A stretch of DNA of 64,000 nucleotides from Isoetes taiwanensis (GCA_021234155.1 JAJEKV010000027.1:4958623-5022622); one strand, 5' to 3'. Counted from the stretch's first letter, positions 12,108 to 24,478 are shown. Numbers and translations: made by a program. Notes: a model not told the origin generated them from the sequence alone.

Positions 12108-13939
12108 GCATTTCCTAGGATGGGTCCTATGACACAATCAAGTGGCCGAGAAGTGTTATTCTCATTGAGCTCTTTGAAAACATTGAATACAAATTAATTC
12201 AACGTACTAGGGGTAGATAATTTTGAAAAAACTTAAAAAATGTATGCTCTGAAACTAGACAATAATCAAGAGCATGAAAATAGATAATACAAGATAAAAA
12301 CCTGATCCAACTTATGCTTAAGCTAGACAAAGATGAGAAAATTGGCGACAAATTCTCATTTGGATGAAAATTGCCTTTGCGGGTTTTCAAGAAAAACCTT
12401 AATGAGAAACGGTCGCCAACGTTCTCGAAGAATGCTCACAACACTCGAACCAGAATGGAAACAACTCGAATATGTCGCACCGAAGATCAATTGAAGCATC
12501 TCACATCAAAAACGATGCCCATATCCTCCTTAAAATCCCCCATAAAAAACCCCTTAAAATCCCCCTTTTCGTGGAATGGACATGATTTTCAGAAACGGGG
12601 TATTTGGCCACAATCCCCCATTGTGATTTTGTAGATTAATATCCTCTTATTTGATTATTTTTTATATCCCCCATTGCCATATGCAATGGTCATACCCCTT
12701 TTCTCACAAATAATGTTCATACCCCTTTCTAGGGACAATCCCCCTTTGTGATTTTGTAGTTTAATATACCCTTATTCCGTTCATACCCCTCTTCTCAACC
12801 ATCCTCCTTTTATGTTTTATACCCCTTTCTAGGAACAATCCCCCTTTGTGATTTTGTAGTCTAATATACCCTTATTCCGTTCATACCCCTAATTCCGTTC
12901 ATACCCCTCTTCTCAACCATCCTCCTTTTATGTCTAATATCCCTTTATTCCATTCATACCCCTTTTATGTTTATACTCCTTTTCCGTTCATACTCCTTTT
13001 ATGTTTAATATCCCCTTATTCCGTTCATACCCCTAATATCACATACTGTTAATACCCTTTTCTCAAAAATCCCCCCTTCGTGATTTTGTGTTTAATATCC
13101 CCTTATTCCGTTCATACCTCTCTTCTCAACCATCCCCCTTTTGTGACCTTGTATTTAATATCCAGTACTTAATTAATACCCTTTTCTCAACAATCCCCCT
13201 TTTTTATTTTGTAGTTTACTTAGATCAGATAAGATCAGATCTAAAAGTTGATACTCGACCGCTCGCATACGACAATCGAGCAATCTCTGATACAAACATG
13301 ATGGTGAGGCACCTCGACGGATGAGCTCAACCTCACGCACTTCGACAACCAAGAGTTCCAAAAGTAACCTGCAAACGTCAAAGCCGAAAAAAAGAAGAGT
13401 GACAAGTCAGAGAGTTTATGCGCCATAAGAGCGCATCGTAGTATCAAAAGAGGCGTGGAGGCTCCAGGGCCATGCCAAGAAAGAAATAACAGTCGACCAA
13501 TCAGAAACCGTCCATGGAAGGACCATCGCATGAAACATCCGGTTAGTACTGCACTCGGAGGTTACAATGCTACACCGAGAAAAAAATGAAAAATAAATAC
13601 ATTCTCGGAGGCTACAGTGCTATGCCAAGACAAATGAGACTACAAGAATTAGAAAATAGAAGGCTATTGGGCCACAAAATCGAATGAAGCAGAACCCGAC
13701 AATAGACTATCCGAAAAGCTGCAAATACGACAAGAAGCTGAAGAAGGGAGAGGGGGGCGGGAAGCTTGTGGAGCCAAATAGAACCAAAACAAAAGGAGCT
13801 CAAGAGAATGCCGATCGATGGAAATGAAAGAAGAGGAAGCATAAGTAGGAAATGTGAGGAAAGGCGTCCCCATCCAAGGAATGACAGTTAGAACCGTGGC
13901 ATTCCTAGGATGGGTCCTACGACACAATCAAGTGGCCGA
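12108..13939. repeat. 41-bp direct repeats flanking a 1.75 kb segment
   Basis: The 42-bp block at 12108-12149 and the 41-bp block at 13899-13939 match except for one base indel and one substitution; both contain CCTAGGATGGGTCCTA, itself nearly palindromic, and end AAGTGGCCGA. They bracket the minisatellite and part of the purine-rich region. They could be paired ends of an inserted segment or the relic of an unequal exchange. Confidence 0.65.
12530..13215. repeat. Imperfect CCCCTT-rich minisatellite
   Basis: A degenerate tandem array of roughly 60-75 bp units built from the words AATCCCCCTTT, GTGATTTTGTA, TTTAATAT, CCCCTTATTCCGTTCATACCCC and CTTCTCAACCATCC. Unit length varies and sub-repeats are nested. 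There is no coding frame. Confidence 0.8.
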
Positions 13940-15590
13940 TAGAAGAGAAATCTATCCCAAAAAGAATGGAGAAATAGAATGACTAAGAAAAGTAAGAAAA
14001 AGGCAAAACAAATGGAGGAAAGAGCAAAATAAGATGAATGGATCGGGCAAATGGGACAAAACAAAAGGACAAAAGGCTAAGCAAGGCTGATAATGTAATT
14101 GGAATAATCAAAGCAAAGATAAAAACATGATAAATAGACACCAACGAGAAAGAAAGAACTAAGATGAAGAAAAGTATGAGTTGAACAAATGAAGGAGGCA
14201 GGACAAATAAAAAACATAAGAAATAAGATGATGCAAGAAGTTAAATGAATAAGCAAAGCAAAAAAGAGAAGACAAGCAAGGAACAATCGAGAAATTGTCA
14301 CAAAAAATACATGGAGCCAAGGTATAATTAGAGAACGAACCAAAGTATGAACTAAAAGAACTTATCGAGAATCCAAGACCAACTTACAAAGGAACATTAA
14401 AAGATGCACCTAAAGATATGTGAAAAACAGTTAAATCAGACCAACAAGCGTAGCAGAATGGAAGAAACCTAGCACAAAACCCCAAAAATTAAACCCCAAA
14501 AATTAAAAAGCTGTGAAATCAACGAGAGCCAAAGAGATGAGATTGTAACAAAGAGAAACCAACCGAGAAAGGAACTAGAAAGAGCTAACAAACCTCAACA
14601 AACAACTGACAAACGATATACTAAACTATATAAAGCCAAAATGGATAAACAGAGAACAAACACAAATTGAACTATAAGAACCAAACATGAATCTGAAACA
14701 ATTGGAGAAAGAAACATGCATACCCATGATGCCAAACCGGAGGGACTAACATGCAATAGATTGCGACTAACTAAACAATGAAATGTTATCAAATGGAGCT
14801 ACTGTGAATATGAAGAGAATATAACAAATAGAGCGCAATAAGCCCATAAAGGAGTAAGTCGGATCCAATACAATATATAGACCAGGGAATAAATGGGAAA
14901 AACAAGGACCAGAAGAAAATCCCATGGATACTCGATGACCATATAAAGTTGTGGAAGAAGGGATAATGGAAACATTTGGGATGGATAAATGGAACAAACA
15001 CTAAAACTTGTGTCCAATGGAGCAAGTAGAACGTGGAGAGTAAAGGTACAAATAGGACAATTGAAGGATCAAGGTAAACGTTGACAGACTATTTAAAGTC
15101 AATGGAGAAAACCAGAGAAATGAAGCTGCAAGGAAAATATAAAAGAGCAAAAAGTGGGCACGACAAAGCAAAGAGCAAGAAAGTGAATAAATAATAGCTT
15201 GAGAGCGGATAAAACAAAAGAGGTAAAAATGAGAAAAAATAAAAAATACATAACAAAGTGCCAAAGGTAAAAGTGTGATATTTCGAGAGCAAATAAATCC
15301 AAGGAGAAAGTCAGGAGTAGCGAGGCAAAAGAGACTAGAGAAACGAGCGGGACTAATGGCCAAATAGGGTAAAAAGAGCCGAGGACAAAAGGTGCAAGTG
15401 AAGCAAATGAGCACATGAACACCCAACAACAAGTTTATGAGGATGCAAATAAAATATAAGAGTCTATCCAGGATGAAAAATAAGAACTGAAATTAAAGGA
15501 CCAACAAATGGGGCAATTGCATCAAAAGAAACAATGTGACAAATGGAGCAATAAAGTCATAGAACGAACATGATCTCACTAGCGCATTTT
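13220..15590. other. Purine-rich (plus strand) gene desert
   Basis: The plus strand is strongly enriched in A and G (GAAAGAA, AAGCAAAG and similar). The long minus-strand frames, up to about 143 codons, are rich in Phe, Leu, Ser and Cys purely because of this strand bias, overlap in several frames, and carry no family motif, so they are not called as genes. Nothing else is recognised. Confidence 0.6.
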
Positions 15591-15599
15591 TAGATGAGC

Positions 15600-15980
15600 A
15601 GCCAAGGTCAACGCATGGAGTTGGTGTAACCTTAACGAGACATGTTTTGAGTTGCAGCTTGGAAGGTTGCCAAGGTGGGCACGTGTAGTATTGTGGTGGA
15701 GACCTTAGTAAGACTTGTTGGGGCGCAGCTTCGACGAGTGGCAGTACTTTTGGAGTTGTAGTTTGGGCAGTGTGACGACAATCTTTTGGCCTTCTTGTCT
15801 AGACATTCTACTGGGGCCTAGCTTCACTATGAAGGATTTTGTGCTACCCTCGGATTTGACTAGACAAGTCGGGAATGCTATTGTTTCTTTTTGGGGTTCA
15901 TCATTGGGTACCTCTATGTATCATTGTACTCATTCATTCAGCTCAATAAAACACCACTTCACTTCCCAAGAGAATGGGGA
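15600..15980. other. Unassigned spacer before hairpin 1
   Basis: A 92-codon plus-strand frame (15715-15993) is open but has no recognised domain, and ends inside the hairpin repeat. I see no further support for a gene. Confidence 0.35.
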
Positions 15981-15982
15981 GT

Positions 15983-16049
15983 GCATCACATGAAGAAAAC
16001 GAGTCCATACAATTCTATTGGAATTATGGGACTCTTATTAATGTGATGC
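15983..16049. repeat. Hairpin repeat, copy 1 (covarying arms)
   Basis: GCATCACAT at 15983-15991 pairs with ATGTGATGC at 16041-16049, with inner GAGTCC and GGGACTC segments also complementary. Related hairpins are at 35553-35626 and 49911-49984, where the outer arms read GCATCAAAT and ATTTGATG. The difference between copies (C versus A, G versus T) is compensatory and keeps pairing. Confidence 0.7.
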
Positions 16050-16364
16050 ATGAACTTGTTAAGGATTAAAAATTATAAGAAACCTCCTCCAACCCTTGGG
16101 GGGGGGGGGGGACCTTTTAAGATCATTAAAAGGCTAAGAAATTAATCATATAGATTGATTGGATTTGCCCAACCAGCTCAAAGTCCACAAGGTATTCCAT
16201 GTAAGCTTTCAAAAAAGCATACATTAAATCCGGATGAAATATTAGAATACAGATGGTGGAAGAACATATAAAAATAACTCAAAAAGTGATATTTGATAAG
16301 TCATTTAAGAAGAGACAGAGATCCCAATTATCTCAATTCTTGGTTGTGGACACACTTGTCGCTG

Positions 16365-16424
16365 GAAGATGTTTTATAGTACAATCATGGGGAAGTGGTC
16401 CACGATGAAAGGGCTATAGAATAG
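16365..16424 (+). repeat. Dispersed repeat R, copy 1, left part
   Basis: This short block aligns by eye with 34045-34097 (shared words GTAC, GAAGTGGTC/GGAGTGGTC, GATGAAAG and GCTATAG). In the second copy the sequence continues directly into ATGGCAAAGCTATG, which here is found only at 18612, so a LINE has been inserted between the two halves. Confidence 0.65.
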
Positions 16425-18611
16425 AATAGATTAGATTTTTTATCGTCCACGGAGACCGATTGGCCTATGGGACCTAAACAAAAAAAGAGCAGCAAGCGTA
16501 TTACTATCAGGATTAAAAAACCCCCGCCTCGAAGGGTTTTCGAGGGAAAAACCTTAGCAGTAATAAGTATGCTGGCACGCTGTACAATTGTATAGGACAG
16601 TTCAATACCATCCCAGAGTACACAACTGAGTCCGTGCATCCATAACCTCATGGAGGTATGACCCCAACAAACTCACTGACGTCGTATTCAATAACTCATG
16701 CAGCGGTTGGTCAGACATTAGTAATCGAACATATCGCTCTCGGATATGGGCAAACGCTGGGCAGATCTGGAGGGCATGACATTCATCCTCAATGGCGCCC
16801 TAGTGGCAACACTGGCAAAGCCTTTCCTCTCGTGCTTCCCGAGCCCAATGTCATGTCTCAATGCGGAGACGATGTGCACCCGTGCGAATGGAAGCTATAA
16901 GTCTGCGCTTCTTCATGGGCAAATGGGTGTACAAGTACTGGTGCGGGCCTCTTGTGAGCCTAGGATTGACTTCCTGCTGATAGTATGCCAGCTTAACGTG
17001 CGTCAGAGCATCTGTATCACAAAGCTTGCGAAGGAAAGTAGCATCTAGGTACAGCTTAAGTGCCTTGTGATCTTTCTTTGTCCTTACATGTACGCGTCTA
17101 TTTGCCTGTACACCCCAGCATGAGAGCCACTGAGCTTGCTTGTCCTTCCAGCAGGCTTTGAGGCATTGGGGACCCATCGCCATGTGCAAAGCAAGGTTGG
17201 GCAAACGTGTATCATTCATAGCGACCACTTTCTGGAAGTAAATGATATGGCCTTCCAATGCAGCCCGTTGAAGGGGTAGAAAACCTGTCTCCTGGAGTAG
17301 GATCTGGTATGGAACTGTGGACTTTATCCCAAGGGCTCGTGCCAAGAAGGCTTTCTGCACCTGCTCGAGGTCATTCAAGTGTTGAGGAATATGACCGGAC
17401 CCCACACTTCTGCCCCATACAAGAGGACCGGCTCGACCAAGGCCCAAAACAAGTGTGACTGGTGGCCCCAGGCATACAACTCTGCCTTGTGGCTGTTGTT
17501 CTGCATGGCATATAGTGCTTTTTAACCCGCGGTGACCCGCAACCTGATGGCAGCAGCCCAGTGGGTGGTAGTAGAGAACTCGATCCCCAAGTACTTGTAG
17601 GTCAGAGCCACCTCTACATCTTGTCCCTGGTAAGTGAATGAGGGAAGCCTTGGCTGACGGGATGATGAAACTAGCAGCACCCTAGTTTTTGCCAAGTTAA
17701 CTCGCATGCCAGTGAATCGGCAAAAAGTGTCAAGAGCATCCAGGTGACGTTGCATGTCCTCTGGGGTATAGGCCAAGAGGTTGACATCGTCAGCATATAT
17801 GAGTTGCCGGATTGTGTGGTGCATGAGATGGGTGCCGGCACCTCCATGCTCAGAGAGCCAATCTTCCAGCTGGTCAATGTATAGGCCAAAGAGTGTGGGG
17901 GAGAGGGGGCAACCCTGACGCACTCCAATATTACTGATTACCGGCTGTCTTGACGATGTGATACGGCCCAAGCATGCCTCGTATAGCCTATATACTGCAT
18001 TCTGCAAGTCAAGGGGTGTCCCCAGCTGCCGCAGTCTGTCCCATAACCTGTCCCGGGGCACTGTGTCAAAAGCTTTTGCGAAATCCACAAAACAACAGTA
18101 TAGGTATTGTCGGTGATTCTTGCTATCCTCAATCAATGTGCGCAGAGTGAAGATATGATCAATGGTGGAATGCCTGGGCCGAAAGCCTGCTTGTGTGAGA
18201 GCTCGCACATCTGCCTCCTCTGCTCATATTGTCAGCTGCTGCTCAAGGATGCCAGCCAACAGTTTTGCAAAGAGAGAGCTGACCATAATAGTACGATAGT
18301 TGGCTAGGCATTGAGGGTCCCCTGCCTTGTATATGGGCACAACTCTACTAGTGGTCCACTGCGGAGGGAAGCCTTCTTGCAATGCTTTATTGAATAATGT
18401 CGTGAGGACAGGCACCAGTGGAGGCCCAGCCCATTTCAGAAGTTTTACCTGCATGCCATCTAAATCTGTTGTCTTCCCATGAGCTAGACGTTGTAGGCCC
18501 ATGATGACATCCCCTCTGTGATGATCAGAGCCATGCCTATCTGTGGGGGGACTGGTGGCCGGCCCCCGAGCGGGTCGTAAAGCTGTTGCAAGTACTGTAC
18601 CCATTGCTCCG
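16425..18611 (-). pseudogene. LINE 1: RT-bearing non-LTR retrotransposon, 5'-truncated
   Basis: Minus-strand ORF2. RT motifs appear in order: the PVYKAGDP/NYR block near 18300 (first segment 18604-18224), then in 18208-17522 the FVDFAKAFD motif A (residues 40-48), GVRQGCPLSP motif B (95-104) and IYADD catalytic motif C (137-141), then thumb and C-terminal domain in 17447-16851. Lesions: a TGA at 18226-18224, a TAA where the sister copy has Trp near 17522, and frameshifts after it. The 5' half including endonuclease is absent. The 3' end is not poly(A) but a short (ATTCT)-type tandem tail at about 16425-16437. It sits inside repeat R, which defines both ends. Related copies are at 24978-30110 and 26606-27300. 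Confidence 0.85.
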
Positions 18612-19600
18612 AGGTGATGGCAAAACTATGTATACAACATTAATTTATATGTCGCTAAATGAGAAAAGGGCAAAGAGTAACAATTGTCGTAACATAGACG
18701 CTTGTCAATATAATCTTTATACAACCATTGTAATATATATGGAATTGAATTTAATTTAATTGAAGCGGTTAGAGGATAGGAAGGGATTGAGGCACTAGCA
18801 AATATTGAAGAGTAAAAGGTCATACATCTATACTAGATGATCTTCAATAATATAAGGGCAGTGCTATTCTTAAAGACAAATGGGCAAACCGTATTGATAG
18901 AAGGGCCTTTGCTATTTAATAGGAAAGGTCGTCAAATATATATGCTGAAGGGGCTTTTATACGATTAAAGGGGGGTCGCGACCAAGTTAGTCGGGAAAAA
19001 AGGGCCATAGGCTATGATTTATAGAATGACTAGTTAATAAAAGGGATAAGAGTGAATAACAAAAGATTAGATATGTGTTGTGCTAGGATACCTTGGTAGA
19101 ATAGATTCTTAGGAAATTAAAAAGCTGGCTTTGCAAACATAACGAAGAGCATTGGAGTTCCATGAAATGGCCAAACAACTTATTTCAAAATCTCAAATCA
19201 ACTAATACCTTGACACTGGAGTAAGTAGAGTTAGCAGGGACCAAGAAAGCCAACGATTATATACCATATGCAGCGGATTCTCTTGAGAAGTTGTTCAATA
19301 ATCATTTGACAATGATAAAGCCACTTTACTGATTTATAACCAAAAATTCCTTTCCTACCCTCTAAGTTGATGTAATTTTCTTTTGATTGGAGATTGCGGT
19401 GTAACAATGACGATCAGTAGCCAGTTAAGCCAATGCTTGTAGCTTTGTTAGTATAGCCTTTCAGAGGTAGATCCGATTGGGTGGTTAAGTACTATGCCAT
19501 AACAATTTGCAAGAATAAAGTTCCAGATTGTCTAGAGTTCCAATGTGTTCATGTTTAAGCATTAATGATGTGTTGTTTCAAGCGTCTAAATTACCATAAT
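18612..19600 (+). repeat. Dispersed repeat R, copy 1, right part
   Basis: Matches 34098-35050 along most of its length with many small differences; shared words include CTTGTCAATATAAT, ACAACCATTGTAATAT, GAGGCACTAGCAAATATTGAAGA, AGGTCATACATCTATA and TTACTGATTTA. No coding frame is conserved between the copies, so this is a non-coding dispersed repeat, possibly a non-autonomous element. Confidence 0.75.
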
Positions 19601-20165
19601 CTTGTTGATATTAGAATGTAGTTTAGATCTATTATACTGCAGGTTATGGAATCACAGAAGCAATATGCTGCAATCTTTCTATGCAACCAAGCTGATGCAA
19701 ATAGTGACGGCCTAAAGCAGTTCAAAAATGTCGTAGATTTCTAGCAAGCAAGCAAGAAAAAATTATATGGCATATGTGGCTGGCCTGGAAACAACAGTAG
19801 AGCATAAACAGATGCTTAAAGGCATAGCAGAGATTTACCCATCCTTGAGATTATCTTTCCAAAATGTTGAAGAAGAAATCCATTTGTTAATTATGAGACC
19901 ATTCCAGTATCAAGTCCACTACATGAATGAAGCGACAACGAGCTATTGAAAAATCCTTTACCTAGTTGAGACATGCCTATGATTGGAGACAACCAGTGAT
20001 GGAAGTTGTTTATGCATAAAAAATATTTGTAGAGAGAGTCAGAGATTAAACTTGTGAGAGCTAGTGATGACTGGAACTGGAACGCATAACCAAAGCCTCA
20101 GCCTTTACATCGACTAAAGCATGATTTCATTAATTGGATAGAATAACGCAATTTTGAGAATTTCA
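19601..20165. other. Intergenic, nothing firmly recognised
   Basis: A 60-codon frame at 19767-19949 is open but has no domain or supporting context. Otherwise this is AT-rich spacer between repeat R and the small duplicated gene pair. Confidence 0.4.
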
Positions 20166-20354
20166 AGACCAGCTCATTTGCTCAAGCACAAATACTTTCA
20201 CCTATACTTCTTGAGCCCAAGATACATGAGGTCACATGATACATATATCCATACAAATTATACATTATATTGGTACGTGTACATGATACTTGTACACGCT
20301 CAATAATGGTGCTACAATGTACACCAATAATTCACATCAATAATTTTACTTGAC

Positions 20355-20361
20355 TATAAAA
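20355..20361 (+). promoter_or_regulatory. TATA box of small gene copy 1
   Basis: TATAAAA 43 bases upstream of the ATG at 20398. The surrounding ACTTGACTATAAAAGCAGCTCCATTC is the same in copy 2 at the same distance, so promoter and ORF were duplicated as a unit. Confidence 0.6.
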
Positions 20362-20397
20362 GCAGCTCCATTCGGTGGTAGAGGTCATTCATCTCCC

Positions 20398-20639
20398 ATG
20401 GCCTACTTGCCTCTCGTCCGGAGCACATCCAAACCATCAAGTGCTCCACGAGCTACAATGATCTTGGTGAGTGCGTGAGAAAGGGTGTCAAACTTGATCC
20501 CTATCTGCAATCCAAAGCTAATGGTTCTGAGATTCGTTGCCTCGGGCTAACTCGTGTTGTCATCCACCTTATTTGGCTTCCTGATCGCGAGATCTATGAG
20601 CTGAATACCATCACCTCAGCAGGTGTTGATGATGAGTGA
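20398..20639 (+). pseudogene. Small gene, copy 1 (about 80 codons, frameshifted start)
   Basis: From 20436 to the TGA at 20637-20639 there is a 67-codon open frame aligned codon by codon with copy 2, with motifs DPYLQSKANG, GLTRVVIHLIWLP and a C-terminal SAGVDDE. The ATG at 20398 is out of frame because this copy is one base shorter than copy 2 between ATG and IKC, which indicates a single-base deletion. Many differences between the copies are silent or conservative, so the frame was probably under protein selection at some time. I do not recognise the family; a short acidic-tailed protein is all that can be said. Confidence 0.45.
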
Positions 20640-20987
20640 ATCAGTGATGATTTGTACCTATTAAGGATATAATGATATAAGCACTTCTGAAATATGTAAG
20701 GATGTATAAGCATAGTGAATATTATTTGATGTATCGAACCTGAGTAATTTGTAACGTTGTGCTCGTCGACCTCCACTTTTTCTGCAAGCAGTCCCTAATT
20801 TCAAGCACACCTAATTTACTCAAGCACAAAGACTTTTACCTACTAAAGTCCAAGATACATGATTACGCATGATACATATGTCCATACAAATTATGCGTTA
20901 TACTTATAAGTGTACATGATACCTGTACATGCTCAATAATGGTGGCACAATGCACACCAATAATTCACCTCAATAATTTTACTTGAC

Positions 20988-20994
20988 TATAAAA
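20988..20994 (+). promoter_or_regulatory. TATA box of small gene copy 2
   Basis: TATAAAA 43 bases upstream of the ATG at 21031, identical in spacing and context to that of copy 1. Confidence 0.6.
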
Positions 20995-21030
20995 GCAGCT
21001 CCATTCATTTGTAGAGATCATTCATCTCGT

Positions 21031-21273
21031 ATGGATTATTCGCCTACTTCTGTGCACCACATCGAGGCGATCAAGTGCTCAATGAGCTACAATGATCTTG
21101 TCGGTTGCTAAATAAGGGGTATTCTTCTAGATCCCTACCTGCAATCCAAAGCTAATGGTGCTGAGATTCGTTGCCCCGGGTTAACCCGTGTTATGATCCA
21201 CCTTATTTGGCTTCCTGAGCGCAATAGCTATGAGATATCAGGGATCATCTCAGCAGGTGTTGAAGATGAGTGA
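21031..21273 (+). pseudogene. Small gene, copy 2 (81 codons, one in-frame TAA)
   Basis: ATG at 21031 to TGA at 21271-21273, in frame throughout except for TAA at 21109-21111 (codon 27), where copy 1 reads through an ECVRKG segment. The rest matches copy 1: SYNDL, DPYLQSKANG, an IHLIWLP segment, then SAGVEDE. The two copies lie about 635 bp apart, together with their upstream 200 bp. Because each copy has a different single lesion, an intact copy probably exists elsewhere. Family unknown. Confidence 0.45.
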
Positions 21274-21581
21274 ATCAGAATTTCAGCAATATATAATGTA
21301 GTGATGTTCAGGCATATAACATATAGTAATACATAAGATCACTTGTATTAATCTGAAATATGCAAAGAGTAATAAAAAATAACTACTTTAATGTACCTTG
21401 AAGACTCAAGTTTCATCTCCGTCCTCTGAGGCCTCTTTGGCAAGTAATTCTTGAAATTGAGCCGCTACACTCGCAGGTATCACTACCATCTGAGGCTTGT
21501 CCTTGACTAACAACCATAGTCTATGGTTTTGAGATGTTGATAACGCGGCCTGTCGTTCGGATTTGGCCTCTACCTTTTATG
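21274..21581. other. Spacer between small gene and DUF7869-like gene
   Basis: AT-rich, convergent 3' ends of the small gene (plus) and of the DUF7869-like gene (minus). No motif is recognised. Confidence 0.4.
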
Positions 21582-24478
21582 TCAACAGGCCGTATACTGT
21601 TGTTCATAAGAGGTACCTTTTCTTGCTATCGGCTCCCACCAAGACACAAACACCTCTTCGTAGTGGGGAAGAGTTGGGTCTTGCACAGGCTCCCCTTCGG
21701 CAAAGGCCATCCATGCAGGAGATGAGTCTCCTGGTCTAATGAGCAAGAGCATACCCTTCTTGACATCTTGGTAGGGATCGAATATTTCAACTTGGTTTTG
21801 TGGTTTATCCTTTACAGGGCCGACATAGTGCGGACGTGTTATGTACTCGTCGAGCATTACTGACTCAGGCTCCATTAGCACGGACTGTCTAGTGAGAGGC
21901 CAGAAGTCTTTAATTTCTTGGGTTCCAGGTGGGACCTGTCCAAGTGCATGCATCAGAGTCAACCAGTAGTCAATAACCTCATTCATGTAGGCATTAGACC
22001 ATGAGTTTACACCACCATAAGATATGTTTGCCCAATGCATCATGTACTTCGCAATGGACGAGCGTAAGGCACCCATATCTTTGAGGCTATCATATGGCTT
22101 CACAGCCTTAGGTGTTCCTGTAGGTATTATTGGCATACCATCTGCATCTGCCTTCCACATTCTTATTCCATTCTCAGGGAGCCATTCTCGATGCCCTGGC
22201 CTCACCTTGTAATACATAAGTGGCCATCCATCTTTCATGACAAATTTGAAGAGCAGGGGCTCCAGGTGCCCAACCAAGCGATCCTTCTTGTCTGGAATGT
22301 ATCCTTTCACAAATGACTTCCAATCAGGAACTTCAGTGACTAGGTACGGAGCCGATGCTTTGGTACTACAATCTCGAAATAGCTGCATTAGTTCAGGAAT
22401 GGTGAGTGCATCCGACCTGCACAATAATGTTGAGTAATTCCCAAACAATGCATCAATGTCATCATGGGTATGGCCGACCATCATAAATCCAAGCTGTATC
22501 TGATCAAAAACTCCCAGCCATACAAGATAAGAAAGGTAGAAAAAGAGATATCTGTTCTTGTTCTGGCCAGAGCAATTGTCCAATTGTAAATATAGCCTTC
22601 TAGGTAGATGTTTGGGCTGAGCTAAAGCACTAGGAGGGGCCATAAATTCTTGTCCAGTGCTATTGACCTTTTTAGTCCTCAATGCCATAGTGTTGAGGAT
22701 TGCTTGTCCCCATGCACAATCAGGGTGCTCAGCTTCTCTTAAATGGCCCCAGTTGTCTCTCGAAGCATCCTCCAAGGTTTTAAGCGTGTGGTTCAAGGAC
22801 CCAATATGAAAATTAGAATTATCCTTCCACAAATCTAGTGAAAAATGGCCCAGAGCCCCATTACCATGGCCATGCATCAATGCACCTGTCACACTTACTT
22901 TCAAGCGTTCTCCTCTCCACAGTGATTTGGCTAACTTCTCCAATCTAGGTACCATTGTCTTGTTCTGATCCATCTTGTCATGAACGATTGTCAGAGCTTG
23001 CTCAGGAGCACGATGCAATAAAGCTCTCCACGACCAATACAGGCTCCTACAAGAAATCTGTGCTGTCATGTGTGCCTTCCTCTCGATCTGCAATTCTCTT
23101 CTCTCAATTGGATCTCTTGTCTTAGCCATTTTCTCTTTTATTACAATACAGCTATTGCACTTGGAGAAAGCTATCCTCTTCGCAATTGCAACCTCTGGGT
23201 GGTGTAACTTCCATCCCCCTAAGAATGATGATTGGGAGATGTGCTTGCCTGTCATCTCCACTACACTGGCATCCACCTCGTGGAGAATGTCCTTCTTTGT
23301 TAGGACAGAAGGGAGCCTCCTCACATTCGCTCTCACACCTTCATTAAAGATTTTTGACCTGTGTGGCATCGTCTCTGCATTCTCATCTATGTACATAGAC
23401 AGTAGGGCATTTCCTGCTAGAGTGTACGACCTTGGTTTCTTTGAGCCCGTATTACCATGTTCAGCAACTCTATGACCAGCAAGGAAAAATTTACGTCACT
23501 TATAGAAAGTTGACATTGGAATGCTGTAAGCTTTGTGCCATGCTTTCAAGCATACTTGCCTGTTATTCAGCATCACCTTCCGGACTTGCCCATTTTCTGA
23601 GCAAAGGTCAAGCATGTTATAAGCAAAGGTGGTCCTGTCCGATGCACTCATGTTTCAAAAGAAACTTCGCATGCATTTGATCTCCCATGTGGAGAAAAGT
23701 GCACATCATCTGTGAATGCAGCAAATCGTGGACTTGAAGTCTAGAATAGAGGCCGCAGTGATTTTTTTTATCAACCTTGCATGGGGTAGCAGGTGTTCGT
23801 GGTGTTCGATTTACCATTCTATAAGACCTCTTTCGAGTCTTAGGAACTTCCACTTGCATTGCATATGGTTCTATTGCTTCGATATTCTGTTCTTTCACAG
23901 CCTCTATGGGAGTCGATGCTAGGATATTGTCAACTAACACGAAGGCATTGGACCACCTCACCAGATCGTGCAGTTGTGGCATTTCAGCACAAGCTTGGCA
24001 TCTCATAGACGGCTTCTCTGGCATGGGGCATATCTTCATCACGGTGGCAGCCAGGAAGTCTTCCCCCAACCTTATGTCGCCATACCCCGTGTGCATATGG
24101 CATGTAGCAGCAGTCATGCATCAGCATGCAGTTCCTCTCCACTAGCTCATCTCTTGAAATGCCTTTATCAGAACAGGTTTGCTTGACGGGACTTCCCTTG
24201 TCTTCGACTACCTGCCAGTTAATTTTTTTTAACTGCGCTGGCGGAGTTGATATGTCACCTTCTGGTGTGAGGGACGCTATAGAATTAACAGGCCATAGAA
24301 TGAAACTCCCGATAGAATCTCCGAGTTTTGAAATCTCCGCTTCTGGATATGGCAAGGGATCCATAGACACTACCACGGTGCCCCCCCGCAAGGGCAAGTT
24401 GTGATGTTTGTTGAAGCCATGAACTTTGCCCTCGCCGACTTTGACACCGTTGGATAATATAGATCTTGCCTCAGCCAT
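21582..24478 (-). pseudogene. DUF7869-type transposase-like gene
   Basis: Minus strand, from ATG at 24478 to the stop at 21582-21584. The N-terminal part has a GTVVVSMDPLP...GSFILWPVNSI block like the conserved region of plant En/Spm-type proteins. A middle part (24117-23617) is Cys/His-bearing (CPMPEKPSMRCQAC). The long final frame (23396-21582, 604 residues) has LQLDNCSGQNKNRY at about 266-279 and GHTHDDIDALF at about 308-318, the hallmark of the DUF7869 domain, thought to be an RNase H-like (DDE) transposase fold; an acidic residue in HFSLDLW could complete the triad. Lesions or unrecognised introns: frame changes near 24115 and 23625 and a TGA at 23498-23496. Probably transposon-derived; whether it is still expressed is unknown. 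Confidence 0.7.

Noticed and set aside
13241-15432. Long minus-strand frames (up to about 143 codons) rich in Phe, Leu, Cys and Ser
   Set aside because: They arise from a purine-rich plus strand, overlap in several frames and have no family motif; membrane-like composition is a by-product of base bias.
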